DNA of 64,000 bases from an uncultured Mycoplasmatota bacterium. GTDB lineage: Bacteria; Bacillota_I; Bacilli_A; RF39; UBA660. The stretch covers positions 62,001-126,000 of the forward strand of contig USDJ01000001.1 of NCBI GenBank assembly GCA_900553395.1, written 5' to 3'. Each line of letters starts with the position of its first letter. Within the stretch, counting starts at the first letter, position 1. The position numbers were made by a program, and so were the translations under genes. The notes below the pieces were generated by a model that saw only the letters and a list, made by a program, of their open reading frames with translations, had not been told where the DNA came from and did not search any database. Shown in pieces: positions 26,089 to 34,687 of the stretch.

Positions 26089-26829
26089 ATGAAAGGAATC
26101 TTAGGTCGTAAAATTGGAATGACTCAAGTATTTACTGAATCAGGTAAATTAATTCCTGTAACTGTTGTTGAAGTTGAGAAAAATGTTGTAACTCAAATCA
26201 AAACTAAAGAAAATGATGGTTACGAAGCAATTCAATTAGGATTCGGTGAAAAAAGAGAAAAGTTAGCGACAAAAGCTGCTGCTGGACATACAGCAAAAGC
26301 AGAGACTACACCTAAGCGCTTCTTTAGAGAAATAAAAGGTGTAGATATCAATTCATATACTCTTGGTCAAGAAATATCAGCAGATATTTTCACTCCAGGA
26401 GAAGTGGTTGATGTAACAGGAACTACTAAAGGTAAAGGGTTCCAAGGTGTTATTAAAAGACATGGACAATCAAGAGGGCCTATGGGACACGGATCTCATT
26501 ATCACAGAAGACCAGGTTCAATGGGAACAATGAGACCAATGCGTGTTTTCAAAGGTAAAAAACTTGCCGGACATATGGGAACACTTACAGTAACTATTCA
26601 AAATCTTGAAATCGTTGCTGTTGATACTTTAAATAATGTAATATTAATAAGTGGAAATATTCCAGGGCCAAAAAAAGGCTTAGTAATTATAAAGAGTGCT
26701 GTTAAAGCAAATGGTAAAGTTAATGAAATGGAAAATTTAATTTCATACGAAGTACCAGCTGAGACAGTAGAGACACCAGTGGTTAATGAAGTAGAAGAAT
26801 CTACTGAAACTACTAAGGAAGAAAATTAG
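26089..26829 (+). CDS. rplC: 50S ribosomal protein L3
   Basis: A 246-residue L3, with KGILGRKIGMTQVF, the GHGSHYHRRPGSMGT loop that reaches the peptidyl-transferase centre, and KGKKLAGHMG. It is longer than the usual 205-210 residues: the C-terminal 30 or so are acidic (ETVETPVVNEVEESTE). Such tails occur in some Mollicutes and relatives; their function is unclear. Confidence 0.97.
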   Translation: MKGILGRKIGMTQVFTESGKLIPVTVVEVEKNVVTQIKTKENDGYEAIQLGFGEKREKLATKAAAGHTAKAETTPKRFFREIKGVDINSYTLGQEISADIFTPGEVVDVTGTTKGKGFQGVIKRHGQSRGPMGHGSHYHRRPGSMGTMRPMRVFKGKKLAGHMGTLTVTIQNLEIVAVDTLNNVILISGNIPGPKKGLVIIKSAVKANGKVNEMENLISYEVPAETVETPVVNEVEESTETTKEEN

Positions 26830-26843
26830 TAGGGAGGATACAT

Positions 26844-27467
26844 ATGAGTAAGATAAATGTATTAAATACAAATGGTGAAAAAGTAAAAGATATTACATTA
26901 AATAAAGAAGTATTTGGTATCGTTCCAAATGATGCTGCATTATACGATGCTATTAAATTAGCTCAAAACAATGCTCGTCAAGGAACTCGCGGAGTAAAAG
27001 GACGTTCTGATGTTTCTGGTGGTGGAAGAAAGCCTTGGAGACAAAAAGGAACTGGACGTGCTCGTCAAGGTTCAACTAGAGCACCACATTGGTATCATGG
27101 TGGTTGGGCTTTTGGAAACCAAGAGAGAAATTATACTGTAAAACAAAATAGAAAAGAAAGAGCTTTAGCTTTAAAATCAGCTTTAGCTTACAAAGTAATT
27201 AATAAAGAATTAGTTATAGTTGATTCTTTAGGCTTAGACACTAATAAGACTAAAGATATGAAAAATATTTTAAAGAATTTTAAAGTTGAAAGAAATGTAT
27301 TAATAATTGTTTCAGAGTTAAATGATAATTTAATATTAGCTACTCGTAATTTAAAAAATGTGTTATTACTAGAAGCTAGTGAGATAAATGTATTAGATAT
27401 AGTTTCTGCTAACTTAGTAATAGTAGAAGAATCTGCTATTAAGAAAATAGAGGAGGCTTTGGCATAA
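26844..27467 (+). CDS. rplD: 50S ribosomal protein L4
   Basis: A 207-residue L4. The exit-tunnel loop KPWRQKGTGRARQGSTRAPHW is recognisable by its GTGRARQGS core near residues 70-90. The last base of its TAA is the A of the rplW ATG, so the two are coupled. Confidence 0.98.
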   Translation: MSKINVLNTNGEKVKDITLNKEVFGIVPNDAALYDAIKLAQNNARQGTRGVKGRSDVSGGGRKPWRQKGTGRARQGSTRAPHWYHGGWAFGNQERNYTVKQNRKERALALKSALAYKVINKELVIVDSLGLDTNKTKDMKNILKNFKVERNVLIIVSELNDNLILATRNLKNVLLLEASEINVLDIVSANLVIVEESAIKKIEEALA

Positions 27468-27748
27468 TGAATAATTATAGAGATGTTATAAAAGCTCCGA
27501 TTATTACAGAAAAAACTGCAACTTTAAGTCAAAATGGACGCGTATATACATTTAGCGTAGATCCAAGAGCAAATAAGATGCAAATAAAACAAGCGGTAGA
27601 AAAAATATTTGATGTTAAAGTTGAATCTGTTAATACCATAAATGTTAAACCAAGAAAAAAAAGAGTTGGAAGATATTATGGATTAACTAATAGAAAGAAA
27701 AAAGCTATAGTTACATTAAAAGAGGGAAGTTCAATAGAACTTAACTAG
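27467..27748 (+). CDS. rplW: 50S ribosomal protein L23
   Basis: A 93-residue L23, at the tunnel exit where trigger factor and SRP dock. It shows DVIKAPIITEKT, FSVDPRANKMQIKQAVE and NVKPRKKRVGRYYG. It overlaps rplD by one base. Confidence 0.97.
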   Translation: MNNYRDVIKAPIITEKTATLSQNGRVYTFSVDPRANKMQIKQAVEKIFDVKVESVNTINVKPRKKRVGRYYGLTNRKKKAIVTLKEGSSIELN

Positions 27749-27767
27749 TCTAAGGGAGGAAACACGA

Positions 27768-28598
27768 ATGGCAATCAAAAGTTATAAATCAACAACTAAT
27801 GGTAGACGTGGTATGACTACTTTAGATAATAGTGAATTAACTAAAGTAGCACCAGAGAAATCATTACTTGTTACAATCAAGAAAAATGGTGGTCGTAATA
27901 ATCAAGGTAGAATAACTGTTCGTCATCAAGGCGGAGGAGCTAAGAGAAAATACCGTATTATAGATTTCAAAAGAAATAAAGATGGAGTTATTGGTACAGT
28001 AGCTTCAATAGAATATGATCCAAATAGAACTGCAAACATTGCTTTAATTAAGTATGCAGATGGAGAAAAAACTTATATAATTGCTCCAAAGAATTTAAAA
28101 GTTGGAGACAAAATTGAAAGTGGAGAAAATGCCGACATAAAAGTAGGAAATTGTTTACCACTTAAAAACATACCAGAAGGAACTTTGGTTCACTGTGTAG
28201 AATTAAAAGCAGGAAAAGGAGCTCAATTAGCTCGTTCTGCAGGATCAAGTGTACAAATATTAGGATTAGAAGGAAAATATGCACTACTTCGTTTAAATAG
28301 TGGTGAGGTACGTAAAGTTTTAAGTACTTGCCGTGCTGTAATAGGTGAAGTTGGAAATGAAGATCACGAATTAGTTAATTTAGGAAAAGCTGGTCGTAAA
28401 AGACATATGGGAATCCGTCCAACAGTTCGTGGATCAGTTATGAACCCTAATGATCACCCACACGGAGGTGGAGAAGGTAAAGCTCCAGTAGGACATAAAG
28501 GACCTCTTACTCCTTGGGGTAAACCAGCACTTGGATATAAGACTCGTAAGGGTAAAAAACAATCAGATGACTTAATAGTTCATCGCCGCAAAAAATAG
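27768..28598 (+). CDS. rplB: 50S ribosomal protein L2
   Basis: A 276-residue L2 needed for subunit joining. It has VRHQGGGAKRKYRIIDFKR, the GKAGRKRHMGIRPTVRGSVMN stretch and the catalytic-centre loop NPNDHPHGGGEG. Confidence 0.98.
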   Translation: MAIKSYKSTTNGRRGMTTLDNSELTKVAPEKSLLVTIKKNGGRNNQGRITVRHQGGGAKRKYRIIDFKRNKDGVIGTVASIEYDPNRTANIALIKYADGEKTYIIAPKNLKVGDKIESGENADIKVGNCLPLKNIPEGTLVHCVELKAGKGAQLARSAGSSVQILGLEGKYALLRLNSGEVRKVLSTCRAVIGEVGNEDHELVNLGKAGRKRHMGIRPTVRGSVMNPNDHPHGGGEGKAPVGHKGPLTPWGKPALGYKTRKGKKQSDDLIVHRRKK

Positions 28599-28613
28599 GA
28601 AAGGATGGTATAC

Positions 28614-28886
28614 ATGGCTAGAAGTTTAAAAAAAGGACCTTATGTAGCTGAAAGCTTAATGAAAAAGGTTAAAAAAGTAAATAATTCAGAAAAAAAAGAA
28701 GTTATCAAAACTTGGTCACGCCGTTCAACAATATTTCCTGAATTTATAGGTAACACATTTGCTGTTCATAACGGTAAAGATTTTATTCCAGTATATGTTA
28801 CTGAAGATATGGTAGGACATAAATTAGGTGAATTTGCTGCTACTCGTAAATGTGGCGGACACGGCGATGCTAAAATCAAAAAATAA
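28614..28886 (+). CDS. rpsS: 30S ribosomal protein S19
   Basis: A 90-residue S19 starting MARSLKKGPYVAE, with TWSRRSTIFPEFIGNTFAVHNG. An in-frame ATG at 28605 adds three residues, but the conserved MARSLKKGP and GGAAAGG spacing favour 28614. Confidence 0.97.
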   Translation: MARSLKKGPYVAESLMKKVKKVNNSEKKEVIKTWSRRSTIFPEFIGNTFAVHNGKDFIPVYVTEDMVGHKLGEFAATRKCGGHGDAKIKK

Positions 28887-28908
28887 AACCTAGGAAGGAA
28901 GGAATAAG

Positions 28909-29244
28909 ATGGAAGCAAGAGCAATTGCAAAGGGACTTAGAATCCCACCACGTAAAGCACGTTTAGTTATAGATTTAATTCGTGGTAAAGATGTATCTGA
29001 AGCAGATAGAATTTGTAGAAATTTAAATAGTTCTGCTGCTAGATTAACTTTAAAAGTGCTAACTTCAGCTGTAGCAAATGCTGAAAACAACTTAGGTTTA
29101 GATAAAACTAAATTATATGTTAGTAAAGCATATGTTGACGAAGGACAAACATTAAAGAGAATGAATTTTGGTTCACGTGGACACGTAGATCCAATTAAAA
29201 AAAGAACAAGTCATATTACAATCGTTGTAAGTGAAAAAAACTAA
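28909..29244 (+). CDS. rplV: 50S ribosomal protein L22
   Basis: A 111-residue L22 lining the exit tunnel. It shows RIPPRKARLVIDLIRGK, SAVANAENN and the hairpin MNFGSRGHVDPIKKRTSHI. Confidence 0.97.
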   Translation: MEARAIAKGLRIPPRKARLVIDLIRGKDVSEADRICRNLNSSAARLTLKVLTSAVANAENNLGLDKTKLYVSKAYVDEGQTLKRMNFGSRGHVDPIKKRTSHITIVVSEKN

Positions 29245-29262
29245 GGTAAAGGAGGAAAACTT

Positions 29263-29940
29263 GTGGGTCAAAAGGTTAGTCCAGTAGGACTTAGAATAGG
29301 CGTTAACAAATCTTGGCAATCAAACTGGTATGCAGAAGGAAGAAAAAATGCTGAATACCTAAAAAATGATGATAAGATTCGTAAAATGTTAGAGAAAAAA
29401 CTAAAAGACGCATCAGTTTCAAGTATTCTTATTGAAAGAGACACTAAGAAGACTAATGTTGTTATAAATACAGCTAAACCTGGAGTTGTTATTGGTCACG
29501 GTGGAGAAGAGATAGAAAAAATAAAGAAAGAATTATCAAAATTAGTTGATGAAAACATTCAAATTTCTATCAATGAAGTTAAGAATCCAGATTTAGATGC
29601 TGCACTAGTTGCAGAAAATATAGCACGTCAAATTGAAGGACGTGTATCATTCAGAATAGCTCAAAAAAGAGCAATCAGAAATACAATGAAAGCAGGAGCA
29701 AAAGGAATTACAACTGCTGTATCTGGACGTTTAGGAGGAGCTGATATGGCTCGTACTGAAGGTTATACAGAAGGTAGTGTTCCTCGTCATACTTTAAGAT
29801 CTGACATAGATTATGCTTGGAAAGAAGCTAATACTACTTATGGTAAGATTGGTGTAAAAGTATGGATTTGTAAAGGTGAAATACTTCCTGCTAAGAATAA
29901 GGGAGGTAATAAAGATGGCAGTAATTCCAAAAAGAACTAA
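29263..29940 (+). CDS. rpsC: 30S ribosomal protein S3
   Basis: A 225-residue S3 at the mRNA entry. It starts at GTG (VGQKVSPVGLRIG) with AAAGGAGG upstream and has the KH-domain GVVIGHGGEEIEK. The C-terminal residues (KNKGGNKDGSNSKKN) run 26 bases into rplP, whose ribosome binding site lies inside rpsC. Confidence 0.97.
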   Translation: MGQKVSPVGLRIGVNKSWQSNWYAEGRKNAEYLKNDDKIRKMLEKKLKDASVSSILIERDTKKTNVVINTAKPGVVIGHGGEEIEKIKKELSKLVDENIQISINEVKNPDLDAALVAENIARQIEGRVSFRIAQKRAIRNTMKAGAKGITTAVSGRLGGADMARTEGYTEGSVPRHTLRSDIDYAWKEANTTYGKIGVKVWICKGEILPAKNKGGNKDGSNSKKN

Positions 29941-30346
29941 ACATCGTTGCGTACATCGTCTTCCTTATGATGGAGTAGCAAAAGGAAATACTAAAGTTAG
30001 CTTTGGTGAATATGGTTTAATGGCACTTGAAGGAGCTTGGATTACAGATAGACAAATCGAAGCTGCAAGAATTGCTATGACTCGTTATATGAAGCGTGGA
30101 GGAAAAGTATGGATTAATATATTCCCACACCTTTCATTAACTAAAAAGCCACTTGAAACTCGTCAAGGTAAAGGTAAAGGTTCTCATGATGCATGGGTTG
30201 CAGTAGTTAAAAAAGGTAAGGTTATGTTTGAAGTAGGAGGAGTTAGCGAAGAAGTTGCTCGTGAAGCATTAAGACTTGCTATGCATAAACTTCCAATCAA
30301 ATGTAAATTTGTAAAGAAAGAAGAAAGTGGTGAAGGTAATGACTAA
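29915..30346 (+). CDS. rplP: 50S ribosomal protein L16
   Basis: A 143-residue L16 near the A-site tRNA. It shows VSFGEYGLMALEGAWI, AARIAMTRYMKRGGKVWI and GKGKGSHDAWVA. The start at 29915 follows GGGAGG. Its N-terminus, MAVIPKRTKHRCVHRLPYDG, differs from the usual MLxPKRxKxRKxHRG form. Confidence 0.96.
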   Translation: MAVIPKRTKHRCVHRLPYDGVAKGNTKVSFGEYGLMALEGAWITDRQIEAARIAMTRYMKRGGKVWINIFPHLSLTKKPLETRQGKGKGSHDAWVAVVKKGKVMFEVGGVSEEVAREALRLAMHKLPIKCKFVKKEESGEGND

Positions 30347-30533
30347 TAAAGAAATAAGAGAATTATCTAGTGAAGAAATACTTTCACGTATTGAAGAAGC
30401 AAAAGAAGAATTATTTAACTTACGTTTCCAACAAGCAACAGGATCTTTAGAAAAACCTTCAAGAATTACAGAATTGAGAAAGTTAGTAGCACGTATGAAA
30501 ACAATTTTACGTGAAAGAGAACTAACTAAATAA
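30339..30533 (+). CDS. rpmC: 50S ribosomal protein L29
   Basis: A 64-residue L29 starting MTNKEIRELSSEEI, with LFNLRFQQATGSLE. An in-frame GTG at 30327 is rejected because the family begins near M-x-x-x-E and GAAGG precedes 30339. It overlaps rplP by eight bases. Confidence 0.96.
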   Translation: MTNKEIRELSSEEILSRIEEAKEELFNLRFQQATGSLEKPSRITELRKLVARMKTILRERELTK

Positions 30534-30544
30534 TAGGAGGAATT

Positions 30545-30805
30545 ATGGAAGAAAGAAGAACTCACGAATTAGTTGGAAAAGTAGTAAGCGACGTTAATGA
30601 TAAAACAATTACTGTTTTAGTTGAAACTTATAAAAATGATAGATTATATCATAAAAGAGTTAAATATTCAAAAAAATACACTGTACATGATGAGAAAAAT
30701 GAAGCTAAAAAAGGCGATAAAGTTCTTATAGCTGAAACAAGACCTTTATCAAAAACTAAACATTTCCGTTTAGTAAAAATATTAGAAAAAGCAGTTATAT
30801 TATAA
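30545..30805 (+). CDS. rpsQ: 30S ribosomal protein S17
   Basis: An 86-residue S17, OB fold: LVGKVVSDVNDKTITVLVET, YHKRVKYSKKYTVHDE, and AETRPLSKTKHFRLV. AGGAGG precedes the ATG. Confidence 0.97.
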   Translation: MEERRTHELVGKVVSDVNDKTITVLVETYKNDRLYHKRVKYSKKYTVHDEKNEAKKGDKVLIAETRPLSKTKHFRLVKILEKAVIL

Positions 30806-30830
30806 TTGAACGAGTGAAGGAGGATAACAT

Positions 30831-31199
30831 ATGATTCAACAAGAAAGCCGTTTGAAGGTTGCCGATAACTCAGGAGCAAGAGAATTATCTGTAATTCGTG
30901 TTCTTGGTGGTTCTAAGGTTAAAACTGGAAATATCGGAGATATAGTAGTTGCTACAGTAAAAAAAGCAACACCTAACGGAACTGTAGGCAAAGGAAAAGT
31001 TGTTAAAGCAGTTGTAGTTAGAAGTAAATTTGGTCTAAGAAGAGCTGACGGATCATATATCAAATTTGATGATAATGCAGCAGTTATTATTAAAGATGAT
31101 AAGAGTCCAGTTGGAACTCGTGTATTTGGACCTGTAGCACGTGAGCTACGTGATGGTAATTTTAATAAGATTATTTCACTAGCCAAAGAAGTGTTATAA
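30831..31199 (+). CDS. rplN: 50S ribosomal protein L14
   Basis: A 122-residue L14 starting MIQQESRLKVADNSGARE, with VVVRSKFGLRRADGSYIKFDDNA and TRVFGPVARELR. Binding surface for the silencing factor RsfS. Confidence 0.98.
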   Translation: MIQQESRLKVADNSGARELSVIRVLGGSKVKTGNIGDIVVATVKKATPNGTVGKGKVVKAVVVRSKFGLRRADGSYIKFDDNAAVIIKDDKSPVGTRVFGPVARELRDGNFNKIISLAKEVL

Positions 31200-31217
31200 G
31201 AGTTTGGAGGCAGAAAT

Positions 31218-31526
31218 ATGAACTTTAAAACTGGAGATAAAGTAGTTGTCATTTCTGGTAAGGATAAAGGTAAACAAGGAAAAATCACACACGTATTACG
31301 TAGTGAAAATAGAGTAGTTGTTGAAGGTGTTAATATTGTAAAGAAACACGTTAAAGGTAATGGACAAACACCTGGCTCTATAAACGAAGTAGAAGCACCT
31401 ATAAATGCTTCAAATGTAATGATTTTAGATCCTAAAACAAATAAACCTACTAGAATAGGACATAGTGTAAATAAAGACGGTAAGAAAATTAGAGTTGCAA
31501 AAAAATCTAATTCAAGTCTTGATTAA
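31218..31526 (+). CDS. rplX: 50S ribosomal protein L24
   Basis: A 102-residue L24 with the KOW motif near the start (GDKVVVISGKDKGKQGKI) and NIVKKHVKGN. It is an early assembly protein of the large subunit. Confidence 0.97.
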   Translation: MNFKTGDKVVVISGKDKGKQGKITHVLRSENRVVVEGVNIVKKHVKGNGQTPGSINEVEAPINASNVMILDPKTNKPTRIGHSVNKDGKKIRVAKKSNSSLD

Positions 31527-31543
31527 TTGGAAGGAGGGTATAT

Positions 31544-32083
31544 ATGAACCGCCTAAAAGAAAAGTATGAAAAAACAATCGTATCCGATTTAATGAGTAAG
31601 CATAACTATAAAAATGTTATGGAAGTACCAAAATTAGAAAAAATTGTAGTTAATATTGGTTGTGGTGATGCCACTAGTAATTCAAAACTATTAGAAGGTG
31701 CTATGAAAGATCTTGAAATAATAACAGGACAAAAACCAGTAGCTACAAAGGCAAAAAAATCAATAGCTGGATTTAAGCTTAGAGCTGGTCAAGCAATTGG
31801 TTGTAAAGTAACATTACGTGGGGAAAATATGTATAACTTCTTAGACAAATTAATTAGTATTACATTACCTCGTGTAAGAGACTTTAGAGGTATATCTAAT
31901 AAAGCATTTGATGGTAGAGGAAATTATACTTTGGGATTAACTGAACAATTAATATTCCCAGAAATCGAATATGATGATGTTGTTAAGGTACGTGGTATGG
32001 ATATAGTTTTTGTAACATCTGCAAAGACTAATGCAGAAGCGTTAGATCTCTTAAAGGGTTTCGGAATGCCATTTAAGAAATAA
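31544..32083 (+). CDS. rplE: 50S ribosomal protein L5
   Basis: A 179-residue L5 that binds 5S rRNA. It shows KIVVNIGCGDA, TGQKPVATKAKKSIAGFKLR and LPRVRDFRGI. AAGGAGGG precedes the ATG. Confidence 0.98.
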   Translation: MNRLKEKYEKTIVSDLMSKHNYKNVMEVPKLEKIVVNIGCGDATSNSKLLEGAMKDLEIITGQKPVATKAKKSIAGFKLRAGQAIGCKVTLRGENMYNFLDKLISITLPRVRDFRGISNKAFDGRGNYTLGLTEQLIFPEIEYDDVVKVRGMDIVFVTSAKTNAEALDLLKGFGMPFKK

Positions 32084-32099
32084 ACTATAGGAGGCAAAT

Positions 32100-32285
32100 A
32101 TGGCTAAAAAAAGTATGAAAGTAAAAGCTAGTCGCGAACCTAAATTTGAAGTACGTAGATATACTCGTTGCAGCCGTTGTGGAAGACCACATGCTGTACT
32201 TAAAAAATACGGAATTTGTAGAATTTGTTTCCGTGAATTAGCTTATAAAGGGCAAATACCAGGAATGAAAAAATCTAGCTGGTAG
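32100..32285 (+). CDS. rpsN: 30S ribosomal protein S14, type Z
   Basis: A 61-residue short S14 with the zinc site CSRCG (near residue 24) and CRIC (near 40), ending IPGMKKSSW. This C+ form, like the L31 and L36 here, points to adequate zinc supply. No zinc-free second copy is seen in the window. Confidence 0.98.
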   Translation: MAKKSMKVKASREPKFEVRRYTRCSRCGRPHAVLKKYGICRICFRELAYKGQIPGMKKSSW

Positions 32286-32305
32286 AACTTAAGAAGGAGG
32301 ATAGT

Positions 32306-32698
32306 ATGGTAACAGATCCAATCGCAGATATGCTAACACGCATTCGTAATGCAAATCAAATGCGATATAAAGAAGTTGAAGTACCCGCTTCAAAAATGAA
32401 AAATGAAATTGCAAGAATATTAAAATCTGAAGGATTTATAGTTGACTATAAAGTAAAGAAAAATAATATTCAAGATGTCCTTGTTTTATCTTTAAAATAT
32501 TTAGACAAGGAACGTGTAATTACTGGATTAAAAAGAATATCAAAACCAGGATTACGTGTATATGTAAAAGCTGAAGAAGTTCCTACCGTATTAAATGGAT
32601 TAGGTATAGCTATTATTTCAACATCAAAAGGTGTTATGACTGATAAAGAAGCTAGAGCTAATTCATTAGGAGGAGAAGTATTAGCTTATATTTGGTAG
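32306..32698 (+). CDS. rpsH: 30S ribosomal protein S8
   Basis: A 130-residue S8: DPIADMLTRIRNANQ at the start and LGIAIISTSKGVMTDKEAR near the end. In E. coli S8 represses the spc operon; no such site is evident here. Confidence 0.98.
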   Translation: MVTDPIADMLTRIRNANQMRYKEVEVPASKMKNEIARILKSEGFIVDYKVKKNNIQDVLVLSLKYLDKERVITGLKRISKPGLRVYVKAEEVPTVLNGLGIAIISTSKGVMTDKEARANSLGGEVLAYIW

Positions 32699-32713
32699 AA
32701 AGGAAGGAATCTT

Positions 32714-33247
32714 ATGAGTCGAGTTGGAAATAGAAAATTAGAACTACCAACTGATGTAACATTAACTGTTAATGGAAATGTTGTTACTGTAAAAGGACCA
32801 AAAGGAGAACTTTCTACTGTAATTAATGAAAATATTACTGTTAATGTAAATGAAAATGAAGTAACTTTAACAAGAAAAAATGATAATTACAAAATGTTCC
32901 ACGGAACAGCAAACGCTAATATAAAAAATATGATTGAAGGCGTTACAAAAGGATTTGAAAAAAAATTAGAGTCAGTTGGTGTAGGTTATCGTTTTCAAGT
33001 TAAAGGAAATGAATTAGTAGTAACAGCTGGATATTCTCATCCTGTTACTTTAGAAATACCAAACGGAATAACTTTAGAAGCTCCAAGCAATACTGAGTTA
33101 TTTGTTAGAGGAATTGATAAGCAACAAGTAGGTGAATTTGCAGCAGACGTAAGAAAAATAAGAAAACCAGAACCTTACAAAGGTAAAGGTATTCGTTATG
33201 CAGACGAGCATATTCGTCGTAAAGAAGGAAAGAAAGCTTCTAAATAA
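32714..33247 (+). CDS. rplF: 50S ribosomal protein L6
   Basis: A 177-residue L6 with two similar domains, MSRVGNRKLELP at the start, GVGYRFQVKGNEL in the middle and PEPYKGKGIRYADE at the end. Confidence 0.97.
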   Translation: MSRVGNRKLELPTDVTLTVNGNVVTVKGPKGELSTVINENITVNVNENEVTLTRKNDNYKMFHGTANANIKNMIEGVTKGFEKKLESVGVGYRFQVKGNELVVTAGYSHPVTLEIPNGITLEAPSNTELFVRGIDKQQVGEFAADVRKIRKPEPYKGKGIRYADEHIRRKEGKKASK

Positions 33248-33269
33248 TTAAGAGTAAAGGAGAGAAGTT

Positions 33270-33632
33270 ATGATCAAAAAAGTAGACCGTAATAGCGCTC
33301 GTTGTGCAAGACATGAGCGTGTTAGAAATAAAGTATCAGGTACATCAGCCGTTCCTAGATTGAATGTGTTTAGATCAAACAATAATATTTTTGCTCAAAT
33401 CATTGATGATGAAGCTTCTAAAACTTTAGTAAGTGCATCTTCTATTGATAAGGAATTGAAACTTGAAAATGGTGGAAATACTTTAGCTGCAGAAAAAGTA
33501 GGAGAATTACTTGCTAAAAGAGCTAAACAAGCAAAAATAACAAAGGTAGTTTTCGATAGAGGTGGATACCTTTATCACGGACGTGTTAAAGCATTAGCTG
33601 ATGCTGCACGTGAAAACGGACTAGAATTCTAA
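33270..33632 (+). CDS. rplR: 50S ribosomal protein L18
   Basis: A 120-residue L18 binding 5S rRNA: RHERVRNKVSGTSAVPRLNVFRS and FDRGGYLYHGRVKALADAARE (recognised by its DRGGYLYHGR core). Confidence 0.97.
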   Translation: MIKKVDRNSARCARHERVRNKVSGTSAVPRLNVFRSNNNIFAQIIDDEASKTLVSASSIDKELKLENGGNTLAAEKVGELLAKRAKQAKITKVVFDRGGYLYHGRVKALADAARENGLEF

Positions 33633-33644
33633 TAGGAGGGTAAT

Positions 33645-34241
33645 ATGGAAAAAGAGATTGAAAAGGTAGAAGAAGTTAATGCTACTGATAAAGTAGAAAA
33701 AACTGAAAGAAAACCTCGTCAACCAAGAGAAAAGCGCCAAAGAGAACCTCGTCAAAGACAACCAAAACTTTATGATGAAGAGGTAATATCTATTGGACGT
33801 GTTACAAAAGTAACTAAAGGTGGACGCCATTTCCGCTTCTCAGCAGTTGTGGTAGTTGGTGATAGAAAAGGTAAAGTTGGTCTTGGAACAGGAAAATCAA
33901 ACGAAGTTCCAGATGCTATAAAGAAGGCAAGCCAAGCAGCAGCTAAGAATGTTGTAAAAGTTTCTATAGTAGACGAACGTACTATACCACATGAAGCAAT
34001 TGGTGTATGTGGAGCAAGCCGTGTTATGTTAAGACCAGCTAACAAAGGTACAGGAGTTAAAGCTGGAGGACCAGTTAGATCAGTACTTGAAATGGCTGGA
34101 ATTAAAGATATTTTATCTAAATCACTTGGTTCAAATACAAAAGTAAATATGGCATATGCCACACTTGAAGCATTAAAATCACAAAGAACTATTGAAGAAG
34201 TAGCTCGCCTACGTGGTAAAAAAGTAGAGGAGATTAGATAA
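33645..34241 (+). CDS. rpsE: 30S ribosomal protein S5 with charged N-terminal extension
   Basis: A 198-residue S5 with the RNA-binding GRVTKVTKGGRHFRFSA and GTGVKAGGPVRSVLE. The first 40 residues are a charged, low-complexity extension (EKVEEVNATDKVEKTERKPRQPREKRQ in part) compared with the usual 165-residue form. The next gene is rplO after one base; the usual rpmD (L30) between them is absent. Confidence 0.97.
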   Translation: MEKEIEKVEEVNATDKVEKTERKPRQPREKRQREPRQRQPKLYDEEVISIGRVTKVTKGGRHFRFSAVVVVGDRKGKVGLGTGKSNEVPDAIKKASQAAAKNVVKVSIVDERTIPHEAIGVCGASRVMLRPANKGTGVKAGGPVRSVLEMAGIKDILSKSLGSNTKVNMAYATLEALKSQRTIEEVARLRGKKVEEIR

Positions 34242-34242
34242 T

Positions 34243-34686
34243 ATGAAACTACACGAATTAAGACCTAGTGAAGGTGCTTTCAAAACTAGTAAAAGAGTTG
34301 GTCGTGGTGTTGCATCAGGACACGGAAAAACTAGTGGAAAAGGACATAAAGGACAAAATGCAAGAAGTGGTGGAGGAGTAAGACCTGGATTTGAAGGTGG
34401 ACAATTACCATTATTTAGACGTTTACCTAAAAAAGGTTTCTCTAATGCTATGTTTAAAGTAAGATATGCAACTATTAATGTAAGTGATTTAGAAAAATTT
34501 GAAGATGGAGCAGTTGTAACTCCAGAATTATTAAAAGAAATGGGAATTTTAAAGAAACAACTTTCAGGTGTAAAAGTACTTGGAAATGGTGAATTAACTA
34601 AGAAAGTAACTGTAAAAGCAAATAAATTCTCACAAACTGCAGTAGAAAAAATAGAAGCGATAGGTGGAAAAGCTGAGGTGATTTAA
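34243..34686 (+). CDS. rplO: 50S ribosomal protein L15
   Basis: A 147-residue L15 starting MKLHELRPSEGAFK, with the glycine-rich GRGVASGHGKTSGKG and GQLPLFRRLPKKGF. It follows rpsE by one base. Confidence 0.97.
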   Translation: MKLHELRPSEGAFKTSKRVGRGVASGHGKTSGKGHKGQNARSGGGVRPGFEGGQLPLFRRLPKKGFSNAMFKVRYATINVSDLEKFEDGAVVTPELLKEMGILKKQLSGVKVLGNGELTKKVTVKANKFSQTAVEKIEAIGGKAEVI

Positions 34687-34687
34687 T

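Noticed and set aside
30836..31288. A 150-codon minus-strand frame across rplN and rplX
   Set aside because: It is antisense to two clear ribosomal genes and its protein is low-complexity shadow sequence; other long antisense frames were dropped for the same reason.
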